From: Caprimulgus europaeus
Taxonomy: Eukaryota > Chordata > Aves > Caprimulgiformes > Caprimulgidae
Reading direction: 5' to 3'
Length of the DNA: 64,000 bases
Assembly (NCBI GenBank): GCA_907165065.1
Contig: OU015525.1
Coordinates: forward strand, 52,833,537 to 52,897,536
In this document: positions 1 to 13,655 of the stretch, one piece after another
Position numbering within the stretch: the first letter of the stretch is position 1
Layout: each line of letters opens with the position of its first letter
The notes under the pieces: generated by a model
What the model was told of the DNA's origin: nothing
Database searches by the model: none
Seen by the model: the letters and a program-made list of their open reading frames with translations, nothing else
Position numbers and translations under genes: made by a program

Positions 1-3000
1 TCACTCATTAAGTCTGAGTTTTGTTCTTTTTTCTGTAGTAACTTCTCAGTTAAATAAAATTGACTATGTTTTGATTTTTACATCTTCACCAACTAATAGG
101 TCAGAAATGTCTTTACTAACTGTAAATAACTTCACAGCTTTCACTTCTGTTGTTAGCTTGTTGTAAGTTTGAAAAAATATTTCTTACTCTATGAAAAGAT
201 TCCCATCCTCTATCATCTTTTAATAGTCACATTAAGCAAATACTTACTAAGATTTCACACATGGCTCACAGTGGCCAGAAAAAAAAATAATCTTAAGAAA
301 GATAACCCCACTGCACAGAGCTTTAGTTCTATCTTGTAACTGCTGCTTTTTTTTTTTTTTTCCCTGCAGGCAATAGCAACAATTTGTATAAAAACTTTTC
401 CTCCAGAAAGCTGAGTCACTGGTTTTATTTACACATTCTGCATAAATTGTGCATTTCAATAACATTTTTTCTGCATTTTGACCAAAATTGCACTGAATAA
501 CATTCAATTCTGTCTACTTATCAAGAATTTAAATTCAGAAACTTTATTTAAGGCTTTTTAATAACAGCTTTTCAACATCAGCCCTCTGTAGCACCCCTCT
601 TCTTTGTGTCTATTCCTTTTCACAGGGAGAGTGCTGGACACTGAGGGAAAGGCTGCCCTGGCTCAGCCATTCTTTTATCCCCGCTTTGGGCCATTGCTGA
701 TGCACATCTACAGGGCTGTTCTTGTTCCATGTTTCAGAGGTAGTGACCTGGGGCAGGCAGGTGTGGGTTGTGACTCTGGTTTTGGCTGAGTCTTGCTCTT
801 CTGCTCTCATCTTCTCACCTCTGCACTCCCCATGTCCTATTTGTCTCCTTCAGATGGGATTCTCTCTGGGAGTCCCATTTTTCACTATGGATAAACACTG
901 AGCATCACATGAGAGTGCCCCATCAGTCATTGCCAAGCACATCATGCAATGCCATGTTTTATGTGGCAGCTGCCAGTCACCCTGTGCTTATGGTCTCCAG
1001 ACACAGCTTTAGCAAATGAAGGAGTTTAGTGGGTACAGCTAAGGAGGACGCACAGCAAAATTAGTTCTGTACTATTCCTTGTTTAGTTCCACCTCTGTGA
1101 TTGTGAATATATTAATTTCCTAAAGCAAAATCCATACTTCAGCATAAAATACTGTAGTGTAAGACTGAACAAGGCTTGGCTGGAACAGGAAATCTCTTTT
1201 TAATGGTTTTATCCCATTTGCATTGAGTTAGAATACATTTCCTTAGTACAGTGCACAGGAAAATATTCTTCTTATAATTGATTGATTTAAAAGGGCTCTG
1301 CTCTACATCAGCAAAGGGGAAAAATACAGACCCGTGGTGGCAGACAACCTGATTCTGAAATAATCTGAAATAAGAGCACTAAACATTAATAACTGCAATA
1401 ACTGACCTGTCACATCATCTGCTTAAAAAAACACTTAAACAGTAACTTATGACCTAAATTGCAGAATGGAGAATCACTAGCTGTCTAATTGATTCCTTTA
1501 GGATTGATGCTTTATGTACAGTTAGGACAGTTACAGGGGCTGCCTTTTCTTGTATTTTAGGGATCTGTTGATTAAACCTTACATCCAGTGTAGAAAGCAA
1601 AACTGACAATCCAATCCTCCAAGAGAACCTATGAAAAAGTTCAAAATTCTCAGTTTGTAGTGAATGAATTAAAAATCAAACAAAAATCCTTAACACAATC
1701 CCACAAGAAGTTACCCGTTGTGTTATTTTTGCAGGCACTGTTTTAGCAGTTACAATCCTGGTAAAAATAGACAAAGCAAATGTCTTAAAAGTTGCCTTTG
1801 AAAACAGCAAGTATTTGCCACATACTGACTTCAGTATGTTTCATTGCAAATGTTCAGTGAAGAAGTAAAGACCTTCTGGAGAAGTCTAGATGTTTCTAGG
1901 GGTACATCACCACCATAGCTCATGTTAGCATGCAGATCTACCAGTCGTGCAATGATGCATGAGCCAGCTCAGGGACGTGACACATCATGGCACGGTGCAG
2001 TGCTTCCTGCATGGCTCTGAAACTGCAGGGCTCTGTGATGGAAATGGAAAGGGAAAGGTGCTGCCTTTGAGGTTAAAACAATGTTTAAAAGAAGGACTAA
2101 ATAGAAAACATTTCCCCAAAAAACCTCTGAGATATTAACCTTTTTTGGACTGCTTGACTGCAACCACTAATGGAATGGCCTTGTTTTCTAGCAAACATAC
2201 ACAACCAGAGCCAAATATCCTGGTAAGATTAAACTTGTGTTGCTGGCATCTCTGTCTATGTAGAAATAAATCAAAAACTTCTTTAGCAAGGATGTGTCTT
2301 CCCTCTGCTGCCTCAATTCTTAGAAATATCAAATACTCCCAGGAGTTATTCAGATATTCCTAAGAGTTACTGTTCATTAGCAGGATAGGAAAATTCTCCA
2401 TCATCTGAATATTTTCAGACCGCAGTAAATAGGAATTAGGAATATTTACTAATGTAGAGATTGACTAAGTGATGTAACTTTGGCAAATGCCACATGGGTG
2501 GCTGATAATGCAGGAAAGCATTATCATGGGAAAAATATGCTGTCATCACTTAAATTTTCAGTTACTTTTAAAGTGTTTCAGGCTGCAAGAGAATGTCCAG
2601 AAATGCTGAGGCATATCTTCACCAAATGGTTAATTTTTTATTTGCAGTTGAAAAGATCTTAACATGTTTTCTATGTTCTGGAGGTTTCTATCTGTGCTTC
2701 AGGTGAAGACTGCATAGCTGCAACTTGTAATTTATACATTAAAAGGACTGAGAGAAATCTCCAGTGAATAAATATATAATACTAATATTTCTTTTACAAT
2801 CTGAGGAGTTTCTTATGACATGGTTTGAATGTTAAGAGCAATCAGATCTTGTATTTGCTGCAGTTTATAATGTAATGTGTTCTTTGAAGAGTAAGCTGCA
2901 AAAAAGAAATGTCAGTTTCCTTGGTTGTAAATATATCTTTTAGCTAAAAATTATAATGGCAAAGGATAAACCTGTCAAAGCATAACTCTGTCAAATATTG

Positions 3001-3100
3001 CTGTTTAGGTTTCAAACAAAGAGTTCTGCTGTAACTTGTTTAAAGAATTTAAAACCTTAAAAAACCCCACCCAAAACTCCAGAAGCCCAGATGTACTGAA
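1..3100. other. Intergenic, nothing recognised
   Basis: AT-rich unique sequence downstream of AKAIN1. Only short open frames without known family features; no repeat family recognised. Confidence 0.6.
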
Positions 3101-3398
3101 ATCATAGCATCATAGAATCATAGAATGGTTTGGGTTGGAAGGGACCTTAAAGACCATCTATTTCCAACTCTCCTGCCATGAGCAGGGACACCTTCCACTA
3201 GACCAGGTTGCTCAATGCCTCATCCAGCCTGGCCTTGAACACTTCCAGGGAGGGGGCATCCACAGCTTCTCTGGGCAACCTGTTCCAGTGTCTCACTATC
3301 TCTACAGTGAAGAATTTCTTCCTAATATCTAATCTAAACCTGCCCTCTTCCAGTTTAAAGCCATTCCCCCTTGTTCTATCGCTACCTGCCCTTGTAAA
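3101..3398 (-). mobile_element. CR1 LINE 3' fragment
   Basis: On the plus strand it starts with tandem ATCATAGAATC units and GGTTTGGGTTGGAAGGGACC, the reverse complement of a CR1 3' end, and runs into the coded C-terminus of ORF2. It is 5'-truncated, as is usual for CR1. Same family as the copies at 29.2 and 34.7 kb. Confidence 0.93.
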
Positions 3399-6300
3399 AC
3401 ATCTTAAAATTAAGTAATACCTATTATAAATAACAACATAAACCCTAGAGTAATCAAGTTATATACGCCTGAGACTAAAAGAGTGTGGAGCTCAGATGTG
3501 CTAAGGGGAAATGTTTTTTTCCTTAAAGCATATGTAAAAATCAAGCCCTCCTCAATTTTTTTTCCATGGTGCTCCATCTCCATGCAGGGAAGGGGAGTCA
3601 CATCCCAAGACCCTTCTGTCAGTTTTTGTTGCGTGGGCCAACAGATATGGAAGCTGTCAGGAGGCACAAACACAGACATCTAATGTGCACACATAAACCT
3701 CACTTTCTTAGGAAATCAGCCAAAGTAAACTCCATCACTGACCTCAAACATTCACATAAATGGATAACTCAAGTTCAGCTGAGCTCATAGTGCATTGTTG
3801 CAAATAGTTTGTTGCCAAGCTATGGACTGCAATTTCTGTAACGTGTAAGCAGCAGCAGCTTTGAAGCCAGTCTTAGAAGTGTAATTGGGTGAAATCCAGG
3901 CTCCTTTCAAGATGGTGAGAATCCTGCCAGGAACTTAAAGAAGCTCAAATTCATTAACTGCAACCGGGTTCAGATATAAAGGCAAACACAACTAAGATCT
4001 TCTCAGCTCCTATGAAAAAATTTCTACACCTCATTCAAAGTATTGATTTATTTACATAACTTTTATAAAGTAATAATAATTTTAAGAATAGATATACTGC
4101 AGATTTCCTAATGAGAATAAGCTAGAGCCAGGACTGTGCCAGGTGCTGTTCTTACAGAAACATCATGTGCTTCTAACACAATTAAAACACAAGCACGTAC
4201 AATTTCTAAACCTCAGCCAGGCCTGTGACTTTTTTTTTTTCCTTGATTTGCTGTGATGGGTACAGAGTGATGCATAATGGCTAACTTGGCTGGCTGCCTT
4301 TTTGCAGAGGGACGGGTAGAGCTACTCTGTGAAAAGAGATAGTGTAATAATCTCTTATCCCACTTGCTAGAAAATAATGACTCCTTAACATTGATTTATC
4401 TCTAGAAGGTGTCATTGAGAATATATGTAAAACCAGAAGCTACTCACATGAGGTTTTAGGACCACCATGGACAACAGTAAGATTGTAAGAAGTTCATTTG
4501 TAAGAACACAGGAAAGGTGTTTGTTGAAAGTAAAGCCTACAGAACATTCTTTAGCTCTGACACACTCCAGAAAACATTCTGGGAAATCTTTGTTTTCTGA
4601 AGTTACAGATGGTTTCTGAATCTATCAATGTACCAAACATGGACACAAAGCGCAGCAGCTCCCTCATCCCTTGATCTCCACCAGCTGCAGCCAGAACAAG
4701 TTTTCTTTGTTTCTAGGTAAGTTAATGGTTTTCCATCAACAGCAAAATAAAGACTTTTTAAAAAGACAAAGCCTGGTGTCAACCTGTCTCTCTCTGCCAA
4801 ACATATAGACATAAACCTAATCAGCAAACCAGAAACAACCAGGAATGGTGTGTGAGACTTTAGGTATGGAGTTGTACTAGACTAGAAAAACAGTGCTGAC
4901 AGTTGGACATATATGTTCAGTTGTGGACTTCATGTCAAGTAATATTACAAGTTTTCTCTTATCATGCACAAGCACTAGATTTCATGTATCACAGAGTGTT
5001 CACCCCAAAATTACTGTATTGTTAGGGGTTTGGTTTGGTTTTTTTTTTAATGCATTAAGCACAGATAAAGCAGGCTAGAAAAACTGATCACTGAGGATCT
5101 GCTCTGGGATGAGCACATTTCTCTTGGTGAGTAATTTATTTTCCCAAAAGAGACTGCTTCATTTCACTCAAAAGAACGCTCTCTGCAAAAACATACACTA
5201 AGTGATGTATGTTATAAGGGATGAAGATCTACAGGAAAAATCTGTAGGAAAATTGCTTGTTCAGACCAGCCCTGTAGCTCCAGCATCATTTCAGCTTTTG
5301 GACCTACGTGTTCAAGGGTCTTCAGTGCCCACTTCTGGCATTTTTTCCTGTTCCTTTCTGCACTGATGGTCTAATGGGGTCCTCCTGTGCTTTAGTCAGA
5401 AAGGTCATGAAATGGAAGAGGTTAGGGTCCCCAGGCCTCATCACTTCAGCTGTTGCTCCATTAGTGCATGCCAGAAGACTGGGGAGGGAGTAGGTTTTTT
5501 AGCTATGCTCTTGTACTGCTAGGGCAAAATTATGGCTTGTTCGTGTTCTTTTTACCACCTGTTGTTTTCCTTGCGCAGGCACTGTTGGAGTTTCAGTCCA
5601 AGGTAGAAGCAAAATGACAGTAGGAGAGACATAGTACAGTCTAATACCCAAAGTGACAGTTGCAAAACAAAGTGGAGTTGTCTGTCTCCCATAGATGTCT
5701 GCAAACATACACTGAATACTTAGGCTGATGCATTGTCCCTTTAGAGAGACATACTGAAAGCAATTGGGTTTCTTTGCCCTTCTGCAAAGCATTTGGCATC
5801 TCCCTGAGTGATGACACATTCGTTGCCCCCAACAGCATGAAAATTCATATGTGGAAGCATTTTTTGCTTCTGTAGATATGGGCACTTGGGTGAATTGAAT
5901 AGATCACAAAATAATAAGGAATGGGACAATTACCAGCAGAACTCATTTGTTGTCTGCTGCTGAGCCTCAGCAGTGGAGGAAACAGAGTCATCTGTGCACC
6001 CTAATGAAATGTGACAGGCATTTAGAGACCGAAGGCTGACATTTCCTGACAGCATCACCATCTGCACACTGAAAGCTGCTAGGATCCGGACATCATAATC
6101 TGTTAAGGACTGTTTATTATTGTACCTCCAAATTGCAGGTCATGCAGATCATGGAGTTATATGTCATCAGCTCAGAATGCAGTTCCCTTACCTTAGCTTG
6201 GATCCTAATTGTCAGCCTCTCACTGTGCTCCCTAGTTGCATATTTAATTTTCCAGATATTCAAGTCAATATACTAAGATATAGATATTTGAAAGAGGGGT

Positions 6301-6984
6301 GGGGCGAAAATCCTTCTAGCCTGCCAGCAGTTGAAATAGATGTTAACCTAATTCTTACTAGGGCAGATGGAGTTATATAATCTGATTTCTGAGAGTAAGG
6401 GATTTTTCAAGGAAGGGGGGATTTACTACACATGATATACAGCAGTTTTTGCAGCTTCAGAATCATAATGTGTCAGCAGTTTCTACAATCCTCCTTATAT
6501 ACACAATACAGGTACAGGGAAAACTGTTTAAAGAATGAAATATACAATCATATCAGGGGGTTTTAACCTAAATTGAAGAGAAACATGTTGCCTTAGATAT
6601 GCTGGGACAGAAACTAAAAGAATGACTACAGGATTGATCCAATATATTTTTCTCAAGCATGTTTTTCAGACCAGGAAAAAGGTGACCTTGAGAGACAACA
6701 GTGAAGGTTAACTGGGGTAAAAAAGAGTAAGCAAAAAAAAAATCCCTAAACAAAGAGTGGAATTTATCTTGCAGATTTCAGTGTTTCCTTGCACTACAAG
6801 GAAAAGGAGAAATGGCTGAAGGCACAAGTCAAGTTACAGAAGCAGATCTGCCAGTTTGGCCTTGAAGAAAATGTTTTTTCTGAGGTCAGGTACCCTGAAG
6901 CATGGTCTTGAATTTCAAACACATTTGCTAGAGTACTGTGTGTGCTTTCCTGCCTGGTAGTGAACATGGAGCACCCAAGGGCTA
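3399..6984. other. Intergenic, nothing recognised
   Basis: AT-rich unique sequence. A 128-codon minus-strand frame at 5499-5885 has no domain, no conserved motif and ordinary composition, and is taken as chance. Confidence 0.6.
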
Positions 6985-7147
6985 CTCTTCTCTTCTCTTC
7001 TCTTCTCTTCTCTTCTCTTCTCTTCTCTTCTCTTCTCTTCTCTTCTCTTCTCTTCTCTTCTCTTCTCTTCTCTTCTCTTCTCTTCTCTTCTCTTCTCTTC
7101 TCTTCTCTTCTCTTCTCTTCTCTTTTCTTCTCTTTTTTTTTTCTTTT
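6985..7147. repeat. (CTCTT)n microsatellite, about 28 perfect units
   Basis: Perfect CTCTT units from 6985 to about 7124, then degenerate T-rich units to 7147. A pure pyrimidine strand. The open frames across it (Glu/Lys/Arg or Phe/Ser/Leu repeats) come from the array, not from a gene. Confidence 0.97.
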
Positions 7148-10100
7148 CATAAAACAGAACAAAACACCAACACAACCCCACACGAGGGACTTGTTGAGCT
7201 GCTCCACCTGGTGGAGGAATATGCCTGGTCAGGTAGAAAGCCAGTGTCTTCTGCTGAGTTTCACTTCTTGGAGCCTGGCTTGAGACATACCTGTTCCATC
7301 TATCCAGCTCCTCTGAGCAGTGACGAGCAAGCTGTCGCCTGACTCAGGCGCTGAACTTTGAAGCCAGCTTTAGCAAACAGAAGGAAGACTTTGTGTACCT
7401 CCTAAGTGGAAACAGGGCTCTTGACTTGGTGGATCCCAATGTCTCAAGTGCTGAGGAAATTTGAAGCCTCATGTCCTTTCACCCAGTTACCAGAGGGAAG
7501 CATAGCATGGGACTAATTTTTTTAAACTTGACGATGATGCAAGGACACATTGGGTTCTTGCATCTCTAGTATCTCAGATACCTCTGTTCTCTGGATCTCT
7601 CAATTTGACTTCTGTCTGAATGTGAATACATGAAAACAAAGAAACATGAGGTCAAGAGAAGAGCCACAAAAGCAGCTCATCACTAGGAGGTTAATTTTCC
7701 CAAACAGTGCAGCTTCTGTTGCTCCCTGCAGGCTTCAGTGACCTAAACAGAAGAGGACAACAAGACCCCCTTTTTCTGAATAGAGCTAGGAAGCCTGATA
7801 CTCAGTAAAACAAAATGGCTGTATAAAAAGTGTCTACAATTACAGGAAATATGATGGGAGGAGTTACAAGATCTGACAACATGTTTTACTTAGGGTTGCT
7901 GGATTGCACACATATAAAATTCCTCAGCTGGTGGAATACCAAGCAAACTATTAGATCTTCACCACTCCAGATATTCTGATCTGAATCCCTGCTTTTCTAC
8001 TATAGTGGGGGAAAAAACCACACCAGGTATGCAATCTATGGGAAATTAGAAGTCAACTGGATGTAGCAAATGGTCACAAGCCAGGGCAAACTATGTCCCA
8101 GGAACAGTTTTTGCTTTGGAAGGAAATATTAAAGATCACTGTTTTATGGGCAATCCCTCTGCAAGAGAGGGCAATGAAGCACTGGCTGACACAGGTGTCC
8201 TCCTTGGAAATAAGAACATAAAGTGAGCTGGGGGAAAGGGTCAATATCCCACCAATGAGTCAAAGAGGATTTTTATATTCACTCTCCCTGTTTTGGAAGC
8301 AGCTAGCTTTCATAGTTCATCATGTAGCTGAGGATTTTCAGAATGAGCTGTCTCATGAAAAACAAATAAGGGAGATCAGTGTTAGTAGGAGGTATATTTA
8401 CTAAGCAAATACATGGCAAATGCATTCACTACAGCAACTGAAGACAGAGGCTTAGACTTCTGGAATGCATATGGACACATGAATGCACATCTGCAGACCA
8501 TAGCAGCTCTTCTCTCTCTAGGACAGCAGTAAACGTGTCCTCCTGCTAAAGGATGCAATTCAAAGTCTTCTGTAGACATATACGGTAGCATTTCAGTCAT
8601 GAGAACAATGCAGTAATGTTCATCTTCCCCCTCATACCACAAAGCAAGCAATTAGAGTCTTCACTAGATGGCATTTCTAAATGGGTTTCAATTCTGAAAG
8701 CACACATAGAACATTTTCCTTAAAGCTACCAGGAGCGTCTTACTTCATTGTTTTAGAATCAGCTTAGGCAGGTTCAGTTTCCAGTTTGCATAAGAGTTCA
8801 TTTTCTCTCTTTCTGTATAAGTTCTACACACAGCTACTGTCACAACATGTGAACAATTCATGATGATCTGCCTCATGTGGCCTCCTGCTACAGGCAACTG
8901 ACAGGGGAATAGAAACACAACACAAAATACCATTACAACAAAAAACCTCCACATTTCCTTTTCTTTAGAACGTTATTTATTGTTGCTACTCATCTTTAGT
9001 GAAAGAAAAGACAAAAGCCACACCACAATGGAACGTGGAATTCCACAGGGGTTCTAATCAAACCTAAACTAAACATGAACTATTGTTGTTTTAGTGTTAA
9101 AACTAGCAAGTTCATATAACAAAATTCAAGCAGCAAGTCACTGGAGGAAGTTATTAAAAAAGAAAAGCTGCTTATGATAATTAAACAAAGAAAATCTGTC
9201 TGGCAAACAAGAACAGCTTAGAAGCAAATGCATTTAAAATATGTATCTATTTCTTGGTGTTCCCCAGAGCACTCAAACACAGTTAGTATGCATGCTTGTC
9301 CATTCAATCTTAAGGATTAAAGAAATTGTTGGTCATGTTGACTAAATCCCATGAAGATATAGTGGTCTTTAAAAACAAAAGCCCATGCATGTCCATCAGG
9401 TTTTGTGAATGAAGTGTTGAAAGTAGAGAATAGAGACCTCACTTCTGCTCCCTTTGAAAGGCAGGATACAGTGCAAATTAAAAACCTATTAGGCCTCTGA
9501 GAATCCTCTTGTTCTGGAAAACCCCAAATAGGGAAAAAGGTTCTGCCAGAGCTTATTATCATGAAGCACCAAAACCCAATGATGAAAAAACACATCCATT
9601 AGAAACCAGGCTCCAACCTTACTGCTGCTCAGTCCTTAGCGAGCATCAGGTGAAGAAGATGTTATCAACAGCTCGGTTTTCCCCCTCACTCCCACAAGCT
9701 CTTTTAACAAGTTGATTCCTGTGTTGTAAAAAGCTGTTGTGAGAAAATAAACTATGTCAATATTCAAGTTTTCATTAATTTAATTTCTTCTCAGACCTGA
9801 GTGGGTAACCAAAAGACTTGGAGTGAATCCCACATCCTTTCAATAATTTATTCTTCTTCCTTTTATCTTTTCCTCTAATTTAGATTAAACTTTTTTAGAA
9901 AAGCCATCAGTAATGACACATTAACCCTTGTATTATTTGACATTAGCACACATTTAAAGAACAACTGCAGCATATTTTATGGTAGTCATATTGAGAATAG
10001 TTACATAGCTATTTTTATATACTTACCATTGCAGACATACTACAGTCTGAGATACTTTTAAAAAATCACCAAAAACACCCCCCCCCACTCTGACACAACA

Positions 10101-12364
10101 TGAGTGGAGACTGTAAGATTTTTAGGTGCATAAATAGTCAAGAATTTCCAACTCTTAAATATAATATTATCATAGAATGCTTTTATCTTTCTGAAATGTT
10201 AAAATTAAGATGGCTGTTTCCAAGTCATTTTTTTGAGGGTTGGTTGGGTTGGTTTTTTTAATTTTATTTTAGAGCAGGGATTTCCAATGTAACTGCACAG
10301 AACCAATAACTTTATGAACAGTGTTATTCAGCAATCTCTTACAACATCTTGCTGTGGCCAGGTGAATTTCCATTTAGGTGTTGCTGCTTGATTACACTGC
10401 AAATAACAGTGCAAGTATGTTAATAAAATAGTAATAATCAACCTGAATGAAAACATTACAAGCACAGTGCAGAACAGCCACAGACACCTAATTCTTCTTC
10501 ATGAAAGGAGTTGCGATAAGCACACTTTTCATGTGCATCCTTCTACTTACTACTGATAAGTGATAAAAGGTGGTGAGTATGTTTTAAAACACAGATACAA
10601 TTTTGATTGTCTTGTACTTTTAAGATATGAATTATTGTCCTGAATAATGCCTTCATTACTACAAACCTCATTGCTTGCTTCATGAGATTGTGTAGCGAAA
10701 ATTGCTTCCTTTTTGACAAGAGAAACCAGAGACATGTTAAGGTATTGAGTGTCTTTATTTGCAATCAGATCTGTATTACATGTGTAATAATTTATATAGT
10801 CTATATTTTCTCCAGAAAATATAATCTCTCAGTGAAGATACCAAAAATACCTGCTTTCACCATGAAACAAGCATGTAACAAGCCAAGGGTAAAGTTTTCT
10901 TTTGTGCAGTTCTCTCACACGTGGTACAGATCTCCACTACATATCCTGGATGCAAGTGGTGTGCAGAACACCCTTTGTCAATAGGAGATACTAAATGCAT
11001 GCCTTAATTTAGGGATATATGTTCTAGATACAAGTGCAATATTTGGCTCTCAGGGAAAACTACACTATTTAAGCTACAGTATTTGTTTTTCCTTGCTAGG
11101 AGTCCATAGAAAACTTCCTCAAGGCTCTGTTAGGCTTCCTAGTATTTTTATCTTTCCTAGATACTAGACTTCTGACAGCACTGAAAATGATGGGCATGAT
11201 TTAATGTTTGAGTAATAGTGTGTCTAAAAGGGCTAGGATAGTAAAGAGATATTGTAGATCACAGTGGGAAGACGACTGGAACAGGCCCACATGAAGCAGC
11301 AGCAAAAGCCTGGATTCACTGGCTTTTGAAATTCCTCTTTGATGATGATTTGAAAAAAAAAAAAGGACATGCAAACAAGTTTCCAAACCACATTAAGATT
11401 ATTAAAATACCAGGAACAAAAAAAGAGAAAAGATATCGCAAATCTCTGGGGACAAAAAGCATTTTAAACAGTAGAATAATCCCAAAGAAATGGGGATTTT
11501 GCTGTCCTGTGGCTCTCCTTCCTACTGCACTGTAGGCGAGTCCATTGCAAACACTTTCACACCACAGTCTCTCCAACAGGCTTGGTCTCCCTCATCCACT
11601 AGATTTCCTGCCCATCAGCTGCAGAACTGAACCTTTACTCATGATCAGTTTCCTTAGGCTCTCAGAAAGCAAAGATGAAAAGAGTGCTTACAAAAGAGCT
11701 ACCTCCCAACCAAAGGTCAACTGATGATAAAACTGATGGTAAAAAAATTACTATTACGATAAACATGCACATGCCTCAAGACCCAACTACTTCCACCTTT
11801 CAAATTTTCCTTGTTTGGAAAAATTCACTCAGCGTCTATAGAAGTAAACCAACTATGTACTTGCAATCCAAGTAATTTTTCATTATTAGAGGATTTAGAA
11901 CAACTTTAATCATGTTGAATTCTTCTTTTTCTTCTTTACAACCTTCTTCTGCAAAACAAGGTTGAGATAAATTATTATCTGGTACGAGTCAGTGCTGTTA
12001 ATTTTTTTTTTTTAAAAAAAAGGAACCAAGCAGATTTCAAAGGCTTAATATTACAGTATGTGGCTATGCATGACTAAGCCTCTGTCCATGAGAAAGATTC
12101 CCAAGATTGTTTAACACAAGCAGTAGGACACAGTAAATGATACTTAAACCAAGAAGTCTCTTTGAGAATCATCTAACTTAGTAGAAAAGCAATTACAAAA
12201 GTTTGTCTCCTTCTTCGCAGATCCTGTGCATCTGCTTCTCTGTATTTCCAGGTGTATTACTAAAAGAATTCAGTTGAAGCAGAGCTACAAGCCATTTCTA
12301 GAATTAAATATACTATTATTCATTTCAGATGTACAATAGTGCAATCATCATTACAGTAAGAGAG
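7148..12364. other. Intergenic, nothing recognised
   Basis: AT-rich unique sequence with short A or T runs and a C9 run near 10078. The right part could include a longer AKAIN1 3'UTR, since several further AATAAA-type signals exist on the minus strand (for example near 10753). Confidence 0.5.
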
Positions 12365-13464
12365 CATAAAAATGAAAGCTACATTTATTTAATTTGTATT
12401 TTCAGAAACATCATGGATTTCTTCAGCTATATAGAGCAGCTAAAGGATAAGTTCTGTATTACCAGCTTAAAGCAGTGCTATTCAAGGTGAATCTATGTGA
12501 CAATTGCAAATATTGAAAGTCACTTTATGCCCAGCAGGTGGGCAATATCTACCATGACAGAATTCAGCCACAGTGTATTTCCATCCTTCAAGATACTAAT
12601 AAATTTAAACACTTTTTTTAAAAGCCACTCCAGTCTTCACTTTCTGTAAATCAGTCCTCAGCAAACCTGCAAAACTGATAGAAAAGCTGGCGAACTCCCT
12701 ATCAGTTCCTCTTCTTTCAGCACATCAGTTCCTTTTCTTTCAGTATCAAGAAAATTAAAAGGAATAGTTTGAGGCACAAGTGATTTTTATGCAGAAGTAT
12801 AGAAGTATTTCAGATAAGCAGACTAAAACTTCAGTACTCCTTTTAACTTTTTTTAAAAAGACATAGAACATAGGCCTATGATCACAGTCATAGATCATAG
12901 TCACTGCAGTCTTACGGGATTTCCTTTTTTTTTCCCCCAAGATGAAAAACAGTTCACAGAATTTACCAAATCCACTTTATACTGCCATTTCTCATAGTTC
13001 ACATTCAATCAAAGCAAAGTACAAACTCATGCTTCAAGGCCACCTGAAAGCATTCTGCTACACTCGACAATAAACTATTTCTTTGGTGAAGACAGTGAAC
13101 CCAGTAACTTGGAGAAGAGCGCATCCAGCTGAACTGACATAAATGTTGAACGCAGAGCTTACATGAAAGTGCACTGGCAACAAGCTTTTCAGAATAAGTC
13201 CATACCATAAGAACTTGTGCTTGAAACTACTTTTCTAGCTATGGTTATTGTTTCCGTTAAGAGGCACCATATAAATATGGAGTAGGTCATCTAATGCACT
13301 TAACATGTCTCAGCTGAGGACTATTGCAGCTTTACCCTAAGTCTAGGTGTGATTATACTTTGGTCTTCTTTACAACAGTAACATTGCACTAGCAATATAG
13401 CTGATACTAAAGAGAAGGCTGAAAACACTGCAGACTGAAGGACTGAAAAATACAATCCACTCCT
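12365..13464 (-). other. AKAIN1: Probable AKAIN1 3'UTR, end unresolved
   Basis: AT-rich sequence downstream of the stop. The first canonical AATAAA on the minus strand that I found is at 12384-12389 (read as TTTATT on the plus strand), which would give a 3'UTR of about 1.1 kb. Other signals lie further on, so the end is only a candidate. The stretch includes a small imperfect tandem duplication at 12702-12743 (two copies of an ATCAGTTCC...TTTCAG unit). Confidence 0.35.
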
Positions 13465-13655
13465 TTACTTCTTTTCATGTTTCTTGGTTAATTTTCCTCG
13501 TTCTAGATGGAGGCTGGTACTGCTGTTTGTTCGCTTCTCCTTTTGCTGGCTCTCCTGGGAAACCTGCTGCACTGCTCGAAGGATAGCAGTCTGCACAATC
13601 TGCTTGCTGGCATTCTGCAGCTTCACTTCATCTTGCTCCGTCCCTGGCTTCTCAC
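13465..13655 (-). other. AKAIN1: AKAIN1 terminal coding exon
   Basis: Codes residues 6-68 from EKPG to LTKKHEKK and the TAA stop at 13465-13467. The open frame runs on upstream to 13767, but that part is intron: it has no similarity to the family and is cut off by a good acceptor with AG at 13656-13657. Confidence 0.93.

Noticed and set aside
5499..5885. 128-codon minus-strand frame
   Set aside because: No domain, no matching neighbour exons, no splice or promoter context; a single frame of this size is expected by chance in 64 kb.
6794..7342. Frames coding EEKRR or SSLLF repeats
   Set aside because: Direct translation of the CTCTT microsatellite.
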